From positions 1-64,000 of the forward strand of contig JADFUC010000929.1 in assembly GCA_019722365.1 (NCBI GenBank): a stretch of DNA of 64,000 nucleotides. Reading direction: 5' to 3'. A program made the translations under genes and the position numbers. Shown here piece after piece: positions 63,602 through 64,000 of the stretch; positions within the stretch are counted from its first letter, which is position 1, and each line of letters starts with the position of its first letter. Under the pieces are notes generated by a model, which made no database searches, was not told where the DNA came from, and saw nothing but the letters and a program-made list of their open reading frames with translations. The DNA comes from Lithospermum erythrorhizon (taxonomy: Eukaryota; Streptophyta; Magnoliopsida; Boraginales; Boraginaceae).

Positions 63602-64000
63602 AGTGGCATCATGGGCAAATTAAAGTTGCTTTACATTATTTATTTATGCTTGTTTTGTTTTTATCAATTTTTTATTTGATTAATTACATTCATATATTTA
63701 ATTGATAAATATATAGTGAGAATAAATCACCGTGTTCTTGATTATTGATTTACACATGTGTTACAAGTTTATGATGATGTATTATCGTATTTTACATTAC
63801 TTGTGGATTTTGTTCGTAAATTAAAGGGCAATTTAATTGATTTTGTTTCAAAAGCAGTTTTGTAAAACGTGTTTAGAGTGTAAAATTTTGTAAAATTAAA
63901 ACCCTAATTTTTACGGAACTTAGAGATGCCCGTAGAAGATGCATTAAATTTCATAATTTTTGGATTTTTCTAAGTGCCTCAAAACAATTTAGATTTCTGG
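63602..64000 (+). other. Possible copia leader, no coding seen
   Basis: Follows the putative primer binding site of copia LTR copy D. AT-rich with no protein similarity recognised; consistent with an untranslated leader before gag. Confidence 0.4.

Overview
The window is nuclear DNA of a flowering plant, probably a eudicot. Genes are split by many GT-AG introns, the plastid proteins begin with transit-peptide-like sequence, there are plant MITEs and a SINE-like tail, and more than half of the sequence is decayed LTR retrotransposon. I do not assign a species.

Layout. Positions 1 to about 5,990 are remains of Ty1/copia elements in an LTR-internal-LTR series. From 6.9 to 33.6 kb lies a genic island with four genes. 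(i) SECE2 (+, 6944-9515, five exons) encodes a small plastid SecE-type translocase subunit. (ii) Plastid translation initiation factor IF-2 (FUG1 type, -, 10893-18074, twelve exons) converges on SECE2. (iii) A CASP-like four-membrane-span protein (-, 23027-24134, three exons). (iv) A large plant-specific protein of the At4g24610/At5g65440 kind (+, 25140-33609, 23 exons) is divergent from the CASP-like gene. SECE2 and IF-2 act in two steps of plastid protein biogenesis (membrane insertion and translation); their adjacency is probably chance.

From about 36.2 kb to the end the sequence is a nest of Ty3/gypsy elements with LTRs of about 2.5 kb, interrupted by copia LTR pieces. One element is on the + strand (37142 to about 46.1 kb) and parts of at least three lie on the - strand. 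Coding remains (CCHC knuckle, protease/RT junction, RT, RNase H, integrase, and an integrase C-terminus resembling the Del/Tekay chromoviruses) are broken by many frameshifts. Every sufficiently complete gypsy LTR carries an array of about 29-bp units built on a short perfect inverted repeat. This hairpin array is the most distinctive unexplained structure here.

The conserved genes contain a few local lesions: IF-2 has a frameshift near its N-terminus and a damaged exon for the G5 loop, and the 23-exon gene has two damaged splice donors. These could be real mutations or uncorrected assembly errors; reads or transcripts are needed to decide. Exon borders were read by eye from splice signals, frame continuity and remembered family sequences.
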